Assembly (NCBI RefSeq): GCF_000820145.1
Contig: NZ_CDBW01000002.1
Span: 78,363-142,362 of the forward strand
DNA length: 64,000 bases
Source of the DNA: Aeromonas sobria
GTDB lineage: Bacteria; Pseudomonadota; Gammaproteobacteria; Enterobacterales; Aeromonadaceae
Reading direction: 5' to 3'
Shown here piece by piece: positions 63,875-64,000 of the stretch. The notes below the pieces were generated by a model that did not search any database, was not told the DNA's origin, and saw only the letters and a list, made by a program, of their open reading frames with translations. The translations under genes were made by a program, and so were the position numbers. The first letter of the stretch is position 1, and the number at the start of each line of letters is the position of its first letter.

Positions 63875-63979
63875 ACACTAACCGGTAAAGAACACACTGT
63901 GTGCGTTATCTAAATCTTCTGTCCAACACAACCTTACGTCGTATCGCGACCAACCACATCGCTGTAGTTGCTTAATTAA

Positions 63980-64000
63980 AGCCTGGCAGTGTCCTACTCT
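63980..64000 (-). rRNA. rrf: 5S ribosomal RNA, proximal copy (3' end only)
   Basis: The last 21 bases of a second 5S gene reach the window edge (AGAGTAGGACACTGCCAGGC in transcribed sense). Its end reads GCCAGGC where the distal copy has GTCAGGC, a compensated difference with its own 5' end presumably outside the window. Confidence 0.9.

Overview
The window is chromosomal DNA from a high-GC gammaproteobacterium. Gene content and order (ilvLGMEDA beside comM, yihG-type acyltransferases, dsbA-srkA, yihD, rph-pyrE beside yicC, ebgRAC, and an rRNA operon ending 5S-tRNA-Thr-5S) match enteric chromosomes, while the gene combination points to Aeromonas or a close relative. The genus is an inference from content, not from a database search.

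Layout. 1-8000: a truncated PfkB-family sugar kinase, then a beta-alanine/polyamine catabolic cluster (CysB-like regulator, class I glutamine amidotransferase, malonate-semialdehyde dehydrogenase, beta-alanine:pyruvate transaminase) divergent from a PuuR-type regulator and a PuuC-type aldehyde dehydrogenase. 8000-14700: RarD, a chemotaxis receptor, a YeeE/YedE transporter, an OmpA-type porin, a TetR regulator and an HPP membrane protein. 14750-21330: an intact ilvGMEDA operon with a leader peptide and attenuator. 21500-25060: ComM and two tandem acyltransferases. 24970-28120: a NAD-salvage cluster (NrtR-like regulator, nicotinamidase, PncB) with a TudS/DUF523 gene and a short relic of a second pncB start. 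28190-33590: DsbA, SrkA, CcoG, YihD, a diguanylate cyclase and CueR; 33589-36100: CopA with a MerR-type promoter; 36198-38654: PyrE, RNase PH and YicC.

38634-50593 is the most unusual part: a genomic island of about 12 kb in the 3' end of yicC. Both ends carry the last six codons and stop of yicC in different codon spellings. It encodes a two-gene SEC-C cassette of unknown function, a type I restriction-modification system, a repeat-rich non-coding tract, a 36-residue membrane peptide, a serine recombinase and a HipBA toxin-antitoxin pair. No tyrosine integrase is visible, so it looks like a stranded or trans-mobilised island. yicC is a known target of mobilizable genomic islands.

50624-64000 is core-like again: the native yicC terminator, LysR and glutathione-dependent formaldehyde oxidation (frmA, fghA), a bile-acid-symporter-family protein, two paralogous APC permeases flanking a small tRNA-binding-domain protein, the ebg beta-galactosidase genes with their LacI-type regulator, and the 3' end of an rRNA operon read on the minus strand.

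No CRISPR array, insertion sequence or prophage was seen. Starts were chosen by Shine-Dalgarno position and family length; operator and promoter calls are from visual inspection only.
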